26,008 bases of DNA. Source: Clostridium sp. CAG:524. GTDB taxonomy: Bacteria; Bacillota_I; Bacilli_A; RF39; UBA660. The notes beneath the pieces were generated by a model that was not told the origin of the DNA, ran no database searches, and was given only the letters and a program-made list of their open reading frames with translations. Below, one piece after another: positions 6,339-12,914 of the stretch. The translations under genes and the position numbers were made by a program. Location: NCBI GenBank assembly GCA_000434555.1, contig FR880101.1, positions 1 through 26,008 of the forward strand, given 5' to 3'. Position 1 is the first letter of the stretch; the number at the start of each line of letters is the position of its first letter.

Positions 6339-9152
6339 ATGGATAAAATAATAATTAAAAACGCAAGAGAAAATAATTTAAAAAATATTAATATAGAATT
6401 ACCTAAGAATAAACTTATAGTTATGACTGGTGTTTCAGGTAGTGGTAAAAGTAGTTTAGCATTTGATACTATATATGCAGAAGGACAAAGGCGTTATGTT
6501 GAAAGTTTAAGTGCTTATGCAAGGCAGTTTTTAGGAAATATGAGTAAGCCTGAAGTTGATTCTATTGAAGGACTTAGTCCTAGTATAAGCATTGATCAAA
6601 AGTCAACTAATAAGAATCCAAGAAGTACAGTTGGTACTATTACTGAAATATATGATTATTTAAGACTTTTATATGCTAGAGTTGGTACTCCATATTGTCC
6701 GCATCATAATATACCAGTTACTGAGCAAAGTATTGAAGAAATGACTAATAAAGTTTTAGAATATCCAATTGGTACTAAGATAGAAATTATGGCACCTGTT
6801 ATACATGGTGAAAAAGGTACTCATAAAGATTTATTACTTGATCTTAGAAAAGATGGGTATGTAAGAGCTAGAATAGACGGTGAAACAAAAGATTTAAATG
6901 ATGATATAATTTTAGAAAAAAATATTAAGCATAATATAGATGTTATCATAGACAGAGTGATTATAAAGGAAGACTCAAGAAGTAGAATATTTGAAAGTAT
7001 AGAGACTTCTACTAAAATGGCTAATGGTAAAGTAGTTATAAATATATTAGGTGATAAAGAAATAGTTATGAGTGAAAACTATGCTTGCCCTTTATGTGAT
7101 TTTAGTTTGTCTGAGCTTGAACCTAGATTATTTTCATTTAATAGTCCATATGGAGCTTGTCCTGTATGTAAAGGTCTTGGAGTTAATCTTCATATTGATG
7201 AAGATATACTTATTCCAGATAAAAATTTGTCTATAATGGATGGAGCAATTGCTTCATTTCAAAGTGGTGAAACATTAAATATAGCATATAAAAAATTAAG
7301 ACTTGTGGCTCGCCATTATGGAATAGATTTATATAAGCCAGTAAAAGATTTAACACGTAAAGAGTTAGATATAATATTATATAGAAGTCCTGATAAATTA
7401 GATTTATCACTTACTACTAGAAGTGGAAGTACTCTTAAGAGTTATGATTATTTTGAAGGAATTATAACTAATTTAGAAAGAAGATATATGGAAACAACTA
7501 GTCCTCAAATAAGAGAATGGATTAGTAGATATATGACAGAGCTTCCTTGTCCTGTATGTAAGCAAACAAGACTTAAAGATGAAGCATTAAGTGTAAGAAT
7601 AAATAATAAAAATATATATGAAGTTACATGTTTAAGTATAAGAGATTTAATAGAGTTTTTTGATAAATTAAAGTTAAATCATGAACAGACAGAAGTATCA
7701 TTCTTAATAATTAAAGAGATTAAAGAAAGATTAAATTTCTTAAAAAATGTTGGTCTTGAATATTTATCACTTAATAGAGAAGCTTCTACTTTAAGTGGTG
7801 GTGAAGCACAAAGAATAAGACTTGCAACTCAAATAGGAAGTAGACTTTCTGGTATACTTTATGTTCTTGATGAGCCATCTATAGGTCTTCATCAAAGAGA
7901 CAATCAAAGACTTATAGATTCACTTAAGGAAATGAGAGATTTAGGTAATACTTTAATAGTAGTAGAACATGATACTGATACTATGTTACAAGCTGATTAT
8001 TTAGTTGATATTGGTCCAAAAGCAGGTACTGAAGGTGGTTATTTAGTAGCATGTGGTACTCCTGAAGAAGTTATGAAAAATGATAAAAGTATAACAGGAA
8101 GATACCTTTCAGGCAAAGAGAAAATAGAAGTACCAAAGAAACGTAGAAAAGGAAATGGCAAATCAATTAAGTTAACTGGATGTAAAGAAAATAACTTAAA
8201 AAATATTTCAGTAGAGTTTCCGCTTGGTAAATTTATATGTGTAACAGGTGTTTCAGGTAGTGGTAAGAGTACCCTTGTAAATGAAATATTATGTAAAATA
8301 TTATCAAGTACAATAAATAAATCAAAAGAAAAACCCGGTAAATATAGAACTGTAAAGGGAATAGAAAATGTAGATAAGATAGTTAATATCACACAAGATC
8401 CAATAGGTAGAACTCCAAGAAGTAATCCTGCTACTTATACTGGTGTTTTTGATAGTATTCGTGATGTGTTTGCGAGTACTAAAGAAGCTAAAATAAGAGG
8501 ATATGATAAAAGCAGATTTAGTTTTAATGTAAAAGGTGGTAGATGTGAAGCATGTGGTGGAGATGGCGTTAAAAAGATAGAAATGCATTTCTTACCTGAT
8601 GTGTACGTTCCATGTGATGTATGTAATGCTACTAGATATAATAAAGAAACATTGAAGATTAAATTTAAAGGATTAAATATTGCAGAAGTATTAAATACAA
8701 GAGTTCACGAAGCATTAAGTATATTTGAAAATGTACCTAAAGTTTATAAAACATTAAAAATAATGGAAGAAGTAGGGTTAGGATACGTAGAACTTGGCCA
8801 AAGTGCTGTAACACTTTCTGGTGGTGAAGCATCAAGAGTTAAACTTGCTAAAGAACTTCAAAAGAAACCTACAGGTAAAAGTGTGTTTATATTAGATGAA
8901 CCATCTACTGGACTTCATCAAGACGACATAAAGAAATTACTTGTTATATTAAATAGAATAGTTGATAATGGTGATACTGTTATTGTTATTGAACATAACT
9001 TAGATATTATAAAACAAGCAGATTATATTATTGATTTAGGTCCTGAAGGTGGAGACTTTGGTGGTACAGTAGTAGCAACAGGTACTCCTGAAGAAATATG
9101 TAAAGTTAAAGAATCATGGACAGGTAAATATTTAAAAGATTATTTGAAGTAG
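6339..9152 (+). CDS. uvrA: Excinuclease ABC subunit A
   Basis: UvrA is the damage-sensing ABC ATPase of nucleotide excision repair; it loads UvrB on lesions. At 937 residues it has full family length. Visible elements are Walker A GVSGSGKSS near residue 35, the UvrB-binding region with PYCPHHNIPV, zinc site 1 (CPLC then CPVC), signatures LSGGEAQRIRLA and LSGGEASRVKLA, the second Walker A GVSGSGKST, and zinc site 2 (CEACGGDG to CDVC). The Walker B segments read YVLDEPSIGLH and FILDEPSTGLH. No defects are seen. uvrB is not adjacent. The start follows GAGGTATAT. A terminator overlaps the stop, making this a single-gene unit. Confidence 0.98.
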   Translation: MDKIIIKNARENNLKNINIELPKNKLIVMTGVSGSGKSSLAFDTIYAEGQRRYVESLSAYARQFLGNMSKPEVDSIEGLSPSISIDQKSTNKNPRSTVGTITEIYDYLRLLYARVGTPYCPHHNIPVTEQSIEEMTNKVLEYPIGTKIEIMAPVIHGEKGTHKDLLLDLRKDGYVRARIDGETKDLNDDIILEKNIKHNIDVIIDRVIIKEDSRSRIFESIETSTKMANGKVVINILGDKEIVMSENYACPLCDFSLSELEPRLFSFNSPYGACPVCKGLGVNLHIDEDILIPDKNLSIMDGAIASFQSGETLNIAYKKLRLVARHYGIDLYKPVKDLTRKELDIILYRSPDKLDLSLTTRSGSTLKSYDYFEGIITNLERRYMETTSPQIREWISRYMTELPCPVCKQTRLKDEALSVRINNKNIYEVTCLSIRDLIEFFDKLKLNHEQTEVSFLIIKEIKERLNFLKNVGLEYLSLNREASTLSGGEAQRIRLATQIGSRLSGILYVLDEPSIGLHQRDNQRLIDSLKEMRDLGNTLIVVEHDTDTMLQADYLVDIGPKAGTEGGYLVACGTPEEVMKNDKSITGRYLSGKEKIEVPKKRRKGNGKSIKLTGCKENNLKNISVEFPLGKFICVTGVSGSGKSTLVNEILCKILSSTINKSKEKPGKYRTVKGIENVDKIVNITQDPIGRTPRSNPATYTGVFDSIRDVFASTKEAKIRGYDKSRFSFNVKGGRCEACGGDGVKKIEMHFLPDVYVPCDVCNATRYNKETLKIKFKGLNIAEVLNTRVHEALSIFENVPKVYKTLKIMEEVGLGYVELGQSAVTLSGGEASRVKLAKELQKKPTGKSVFILDEPSTGLHQDDIKKLLVILNRIVDNGDTVIVIEHNLDIIKQADYIIDLGPEGGDFGGTVVATGTPEEICKVKESWTGKYLKDYLK

Positions 9153-9171
9153 ATTTTTCTACTTCTTTTTT
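9146..9171 (+). terminator. Intrinsic terminator overlapping the uvrA stop codon
   Basis: GAAGTAGA (9146-9153) pairs with TCTACTTC (9158-9165) around a TTTT loop, followed by six T. The TAG stop of uvrA (9150-9152) is inside the left arm. Confidence 0.85.
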
Positions 9172-9179
9172 AAACTTTA

Positions 9180-9188
9180 TGTTATAAT
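9180..9188 (+). promoter_or_regulatory. Extended -10 promoter for the 9207-mscS pair
   Basis: TGTTATAAT (9180-9188) is a perfect extended -10 box. No good -35 is visible. It lies 18 bp before the start at 9207, with AGGAGG between them. Confidence 0.5.
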
Positions 9189-9206
9189 TTTAATAGGAGG
9201 ATATTA

Positions 9207-9512
9207 ATGAAAATAATAAATGAAAATATTTTATATGATAAAAAAGAACATGTAATCAGAAAAATCATATGTGAAAAAATTCAAAAAACTGAAACTAAAA
9301 ATTTTGTAGACAGGATAGAAGTACCACAAGGGTATAGAATGTATGAAATGAATATATTAGATACAAAAAGAGATGGAGAAGAGATCGAGGTTGTAGTAAT
9401 GGTTACATTCGAAAATGTAGAACCTGTAATTTGCTGTAAATATCAAAATCACAATTATCCTGGTAAAATATATTATAAAGAAAGGACACTTAGAAGATGG
9501 AAAAATTCTTAG
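9207..9512 (+). CDS. Small unknown protein, 101 aa, overlapping mscS
   Basis: No family recognised. It is a soluble, charged protein without TM or signal. Residues about 1-35 are basic and helical (KKEHVIRKIICEKIQKTE). The rest alternates as beta strands (EEIEVVVMVTFENVEPVICCKYQN), with an adjacent Cys-Cys pair and a basic tail. An AGGAGG site 8 bp upstream of the ATG supports translation. Its end overlaps the mscS start by 16 bp, so the two are probably co-translated. That hints at a shared condition such as osmotic stress but does not establish a function. Confidence 0.65.
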   Translation: MKIINENILYDKKEHVIRKIICEKIQKTETKNFVDRIEVPQGYRMYEMNILDTKRDGEEIEVVVMVTFENVEPVICCKYQNHNYPGKIYYKERTLRRWKNS

Positions 9513-10300
9513 ATAAATTAGTAGAAGGATCAATAGATATATCAGCAAAGTTAATAATTGCTGTAATAGTATTAGCAATTGGTTCGAAAATTATAAAAGC
9601 TATAGAAAGTAATTTGAGAAAAGAAAACAAATTAAAACATTTAGATGCATCAGTAAAAGGCTTCTTAATAAGTTTCATATCAATAACATCTAAAATAGTA
9701 TTATTTATAGTAGTACTTCATATTTTAGGAGTACCAACAGCATCAATAATAACAGTATTTGGTTCTTGTGCAGTAGCAATAGGTCTAGCACTTCAAGGAG
9801 GACTATCTAATATTGCTGGTGGGTTAATGATACTTATATTTAAGCCATTTAAAGTAGGAGATTATATAGAAGTAAATGATAAAGAAGGAATAGTTAAATC
9901 TATAACAATGTTTTATACAACAATAACAACATTTGATAATAAAGTAATACAGCTTCCTAATGGTAATTTATCTAATTCAAATATAACTAATTATACTGCT
10001 AATAAAAAAAGAAGAATTGATATAGCTATATCAGTATCATATGATTCAAATATTGATAAAGTTAAAAAAATAATAATGGAAGTTATATCTAAAAATGAAT
10101 TAATACTTCAAGAAGAAAATAATTTTGTTAGACTATCTAAACATGCAGACTCTGCTTTAGTATTCGCAGTTAAAGCATGGACTAAAACAGAAAACTATTG
10201 GGATGTATATTTTGATCTAATGGAAGATATTAAAAAAGCACTTGATAAAAATAAAATTGAAATTCCATTTCCACAAATGGATGTACATATAAATAAGTAA
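9497..10300 (+). CDS. mscS: Small-conductance mechanosensitive channel (MscS family)
   Basis: An inner-membrane channel that opens under membrane tension and releases solutes on hypo-osmotic shock. The 267 residues (E. coli MscS has 286) show TM1 (about 17-35), TM2 (about 56-80) and the pore helix TM3 with the Gly/Ala-packed ITVFGSCAVAIGLALQGGLSNIAGG stretch in part. Next come the family motif FKPFKVGDYIEV, the beta domain with VIQLPNGNLSNSNITNYT, and the alpha-beta cytoplasmic domain ending in PFPQMDVHI. It starts inside the preceding gene, behind GGACACTTAGAAG. A terminator begins at the last base of its stop codon. Confidence 0.95.
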   Translation: MEKFLDKLVEGSIDISAKLIIAVIVLAIGSKIIKAIESNLRKENKLKHLDASVKGFLISFISITSKIVLFIVVLHILGVPTASIITVFGSCAVAIGLALQGGLSNIAGGLMILIFKPFKVGDYIEVNDKEGIVKSITMFYTTITTFDNKVIQLPNGNLSNSNITNYTANKKRRIDIAISVSYDSNIDKVKKIIMEVISKNELILQEENNFVRLSKHADSALVFAVKAWTKTENYWDVYFDLMEDIKKALDKNKIEIPFPQMDVHINK

Positions 10301-10324
10301 AAGTTATTAAAAATAACTTTTTTA
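10300..10324 (+). terminator. Intrinsic terminator after mscS
   Basis: AAAGTTATT (10300-10308) pairs with AATAACTTT (10312-10320) and is followed by T residues. It starts at the last base of the TAA stop. Confidence 0.75.
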
Positions 10325-10337
10325 ATTGTCTTAATTA

Positions 10338-10346
10338 TGTTAAAAT
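10338..10346 (+). promoter_or_regulatory. Extended -10 promoter of the TasA-like/BspA gene
   Basis: TGTTAAAAT (10338-10346) is an extended -10 box 19 bp before the ATG. A -35 is not evident; TTGTCT at 10326 is too close. Confidence 0.4.
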
Positions 10347-10365
10347 ATCAATAGTAGGTGACAAT

Positions 10366-12273
10366 ATGAAAAGCAATATAACTAAATTAAGTATAATAAC
10401 AATTATAAGTTTATTTACGCTAGCTGTTATAGGACTATCTTATGCATATTTTAGTACTGAAATAACTGGAGAAGATAAATATGTAACATTAGATACTGCG
10501 ACTTTAAAACTTAAGTATACTGATAATACAGTACTTTCTCTTGATAATGCAATTCCAGGAGACTTTGTAACTAAAACTTTTACTGTTGAAAATATAGGTA
10601 CTAAAAAAGTAAGTTACAATATTGTATGGAATAATCTTATAAATACAATTAATAATTATGATTTACAACTTGATATGAAATGTAAGAGTTATAAAGATTA
10701 TAATACTTCTTCAAAAGTTGAGAGTGGGGAATGTAGTTCTTTTTATAAGGCAGTACCTTATACAGAAACAAGCATAAACAAAGATATAAAAAGAAATAAT
10801 GAAATAGATATTGGTATCACTCATGAATATACAGTTACTATAACATTTAAGAATAGACCATATCTTCAAAATGATAATTTAAATAAGTCATTTAGTGGTA
10901 AAATAGATTTAGAAGAATATGTTGATCCTTATGACATTATTAAATCAGGGGAATCAGCTACATATTTCTTATGGCTATATTTAGATGAGACAACTCCTAA
11001 TGATGCTCAAAATACATTCTTTGTAGGAAATATAGATGTAGATGGAGAATTTATACCAAAAAATACTATATTCTGTACAACAAATACTGAGTTAACACAA
11101 GGCGCTGAGTATGTTAATGGACAATATACTTATAGATATATGCAGGAAGGAAAAGCTTCAAGTTCAGGACTAGCATGGCAAAATATAACTTCTGATGGTT
11201 GGGGAGTACAACTAACTGATAAAACAAGTACTGATGCTGTAAATAGTGAAGTTTGTACTTATATAAATAATAAGCCGATTGTTTCAATGTCATTTATGTT
11301 TTATGAAAGTGAAGCTACAACCTTAGATTTAAGCAGTTTTGATACATCAAACGTAACAAATATGAGTTATATGTTTTCTGGTAATACGTCAAACGTAACA
11401 GATATGAGTTTTATGTTTTATGGTAGTCAAGCCCCAACGCTAGATGTAAGCAACTTTAATACGTCAAACGTAACAGATATGAGTTTTATGTTTTATGGTA
11501 GTCAAGCCCCAACGCTAGATGTAAGCAACTTTAATACGTCAAACGTAACAAATATGAGTTCTATGTTTTCTGATAGTCAAGCCACAACCTTAGATGTAAG
11601 TAATTTTAATATAAGCAATGTTACGGATATGAGTTATATGTTTAGCTATGCAGCCAATCTTAAAACAATATATGCAAGTAATAAGTTTAATACTAATAAT
11701 GTAACATCTAGTACTGATATGTTTACTGGTAGTACTAATCTAGTAGGTGGAGCAGGAACAAAATATAATAGCTCTCATGTTGATAAAACATATGCTAGAA
11801 TAGATGGTGGAACAAGTAGTCCAGGATACTTTACTGATGTTGCTGATAAAAATATTCCAGAACCTAGTTCGTTTGCAACTGATTCGTGGAAAACAATAAT
11901 TAAAGCAGTTAAAAATAATAATATAAGTAAATACAAAATAGGAGATACGAAAACCATAGATATGGGAACATATGGAACACATACATTACGTATTGCAAAT
12001 ACATCAACACCAAGTGAATGTTCAAGAACAGGTTTTTCACAAACAGCATGTGGATTTGTACTTGAGTTTGCTGATATAATAACAGAACATAAAATGAATA
12101 ATACAGATACAAATGTTGGAGGATGGCCAGCAAGTAAATTAAGAACTTATTTAAATAATGATATATATAATGCAATACCAAGTGAAATAAAGAATGCAAT
12201 AATAGATACAACAGTAGTATCAGGACATGGAAGTAATAATAGATACAACAGTAGTATCAGGATTTGGTCCTGA
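10366..12273 (+). CDS. Secreted TasA/CalY-like protein with BspA-type repeats and DUF6273 domain; frameshifted
   Basis: The 635 residues begin with a SipW-type leader (1-27, ending GLSYA before YFST). A TasA/camelysin-like beta domain follows (about 28-190), with the typical LSLDNAIPGD and TFTVENIGTKKVSYN strands. A linker (about 190-300) leads to tandem 25-residue BspA/DUF285 repeats of the type TSNVTDMSFMFYGSQAPTLD (about 305-440). The front half of a DUF6273-type domain follows (about 495-620: YKIGDTKTIDMGTYGTHTLR, CGFVLEFADI, GGWPASKLRTYLNN). The frame is lost at a 37-bp tandem duplication (12198-12234) and stops at TGA 12271-12273. Removing one copy gives a 733-residue protein running on to 12604. 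The likely role is a cell-surface fibre or adhesin. An assembly error is an alternative cause of the frameshift. Confidence 0.85.
   Translation: MKSNITKLSIITIISLFTLAVIGLSYAYFSTEITGEDKYVTLDTATLKLKYTDNTVLSLDNAIPGDFVTKTFTVENIGTKKVSYNIVWNNLINTINNYDLQLDMKCKSYKDYNTSSKVESGECSSFYKAVPYTETSINKDIKRNNEIDIGITHEYTVTITFKNRPYLQNDNLNKSFSGKIDLEEYVDPYDIIKSGESATYFLWLYLDETTPNDAQNTFFVGNIDVDGEFIPKNTIFCTTNTELTQGAEYVNGQYTYRYMQEGKASSSGLAWQNITSDGWGVQLTDKTSTDAVNSEVCTYINNKPIVSMSFMFYESEATTLDLSSFDTSNVTNMSYMFSGNTSNVTDMSFMFYGSQAPTLDVSNFNTSNVTDMSFMFYGSQAPTLDVSNFNTSNVTNMSSMFSDSQATTLDVSNFNISNVTDMSYMFSYAANLKTIYASNKFNTNNVTSSTDMFTGSTNLVGGAGTKYNSSHVDKTYARIDGGTSSPGYFTDVADKNIPEPSSFATDSWKTIIKAVKNNNISKYKIGDTKTIDMGTYGTHTLRIANTSTPSECSRTGFSQTACGFVLEFADIITEHKMNNTDTNVGGWPASKLRTYLNNDIYNAIPSEIKNAIIDTTVVSGHGSNNRYNSSIRIWS
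11386..11610 (+). repeat. 75-bp tandem repeats encoding BspA-type units
   Basis: Units 11386-11460 and 11461-11535 are identical over all 75 bases. Unit 11536-11610 is a diverged third copy. Each encodes 25 residues (341-365, 366-390, 391-415). Upstream, a unit is cut short: SYMFSGN runs directly into TSNVTDMS, as if about 13 residues were deleted. The array looks recently expanded and contracted. Confidence 0.9.
12198..12262 (+). repeat. 37-bp-period tandem duplication that breaks the reading frame
   Basis: A 28-bp sequence starting AATAATAGATACAACAG occurs at 12198-12225 and again at 12235-12262, with 9 bp between. The period of 37 is not a multiple of three, so the downstream DUF6273 coding falls into another frame. 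Deleting one period restores 734 codons from 10366 to 12604. Confidence 0.9.
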
Positions 12274-12604
12274 CGATACAGCAAACTTCACATCAACAGA
12301 TAAATTATATTTATTAGCACCAGGAGAAGTATGGAGTGATTGGAAAACAGGTAGTGAAGCATCATATGATACAGCAAAAGATTTAACAAGACAATTAGAT
12401 TATTATAAAAATGAAGGAGTAAGAACAACATATAATTATTCTAAGGCTATAAAAATGTACAACTCTAATGCATTGTGGTGGTGGTTGCGCTCCGCTCATT
12501 CTGGTATTACTGGATATTTTTATTATGTCCTTGGTAGCGGTGAATTTATCAGTCACAATGCTTCTAATACTTTCGGCGTTTCTCCGGCTTTCCGATTGGG
12601 ATAA
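12227..12604 (+). CDS. C-terminal DUF6273/C-type-lectin-like part of the preceding gene, displaced by frameshift
   Basis: These 125 codons continue the DUF6273 domain of the 10366 gene: IIDTTVVSGFGPDDTANFTS, KLYLLAPGEVW, the Trp-rich core ALWWWLRSA, and the closing FGVSPAFRLG before TAA. The closing pattern W-W-x-R-S ... G-V-x-P-A-F-R is shared with the C-type-lectin/FGE-like folds that serve as DGR targets. The ATG at 12227 has no ribosome binding site, so this is probably a remnant of the 733-residue protein and not an independent gene, unless the duplication is reversible or an assembly artefact. Codon use shifts sharply in the last 42 codons (see the variable-region entry). Confidence 0.75.
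   Translation: MEVIIDTTVVSGFGPDDTANFTSTDKLYLLAPGEVWSDWKTGSEASYDTAKDLTRQLDYYKNEGVRTTYNYSKAIKMYNSNALWWWLRSAHSGITGYFYYVLGSGEFISHNASNTFGVSPAFRLG
12476..12601 (+). other. Candidate DGR variable region (VR) at the 3' end of the gene
   Basis: By my count 56 of 126 bases are G or C (44%) and only 20 are A (16%), inside an AT-rich, A-rich genome. Only 4 of 42 codons end in A, whereas the codons just upstream often do. Arg is CGC/CGA here instead of AGA. The middle is a run of NNT/NNC codons, as expected when AAC/AAT codons of a template are mutated at A. Both ends are GC-rich and fixed-looking (TGGTGGTGGTTGCGCTCCGC; TTTCTCCGGCTTTCCGATTG), like VR borders and the initiation of mutagenic homing site. 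No template repeat or reverse transcriptase is in the window. Confidence 0.6.
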
Positions 12605-12780
12605 TATGTAAACTAGAGCAAAACAAAATTAGTAGAGGGAACTAAAACAAATCCGAATAAAAAAATAATAAGGTATAACGAATGTTAAAAAGCGACTACT
12701 CCATGCGAAAGCATGGATAGGAGGGTAAGAACTAAAACAAATGCATTGGTTATGAAATAGCTGTCTTAAGGCAGAGTAAT
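12605..12780 (+). ncRNA. Structured 3' UTR element of unknown function
   Basis: This gene-free stretch after the stop codon is more organised than ordinary spacer. A hairpin CCATGC-GAAA-GCATGG (12701-12716) has a GNRA tetraloop and can extend to 12696-12720 with one bulge. A second hairpin CTGTC-TTAA-GGCAG lies at 12761-12774. GAACTAAAACAAAT occurs twice (12639-12652, 12729-12742), each time after a GAGGG. A terminator closes the transcript. Hairpins with GNRA-type loops downstream of VR are known to help DGR target recognition, but there they lie only a few bases after VR; this one is about 100 bp away. No known riboswitch is recognised. Confidence 0.4.
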
Positions 12781-12813
12781 AAAATTTGAATTTACGTATA
12801 TTCAAATTTTTTT
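12781..12813 (+). terminator. Intrinsic terminator after the TasA-like/DUF6273 gene
   Basis: AAAATTTGAAT (12781-12791) pairs with ATTCAAATTTT (12800-12810), an 11-bp stem followed by T residues. Confidence 0.85.
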
Positions 12814-12860
12814 ATTTATATATGTATTTTACTCTTTTAATGTAAAGTTTCACGTTAAAA

Positions 12861-12890
12861 TTGGCTTTTTATATATCTCTATTATATAAT
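12861..12890 (+). promoter_or_regulatory. Promoter of glmS
   Basis: TTGGCT (12861-12866) and a perfect TATAAT (12885-12890) are 18 bp apart. Transcription should start near 12897, giving a leader of about 18 nt. That leaves no room for a glmS ribozyme. Confidence 0.6.
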
Positions 12891-12914
12891 TTAAGTATAA
12901 GGAGAATTATTTAT

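Noticed and set aside
8039..8588. Minus-strand frames inside uvrA
   Set aside because: They lie fully inside an intact, highly conserved gene and show no recognisable domain or ribosome binding site.
10366..12780. DGR reverse transcriptase, Avd or template repeat near the candidate variable region
   Set aside because: No frame in the window shows reverse transcriptase motifs such as a YxDD box in the right context, and no second copy of the variable-region borders was found by eye. The DGR call stays a hypothesis.
12605..12914. glmS ribozyme upstream of glmS
   Set aside because: The conserved ribozyme core and cleavage-site sequence are not seen, a terminator at 12781-12813 separates the structured stretch from glmS, and the glmS promoter leaves a leader of only about 18 nt.
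12861..12914. Longer N-terminus for GlmS starting at 12861
   Set aside because: It would overlap the promoter, lacks a ribosome binding site and would bury the catalytic cysteine that must be residue 2.
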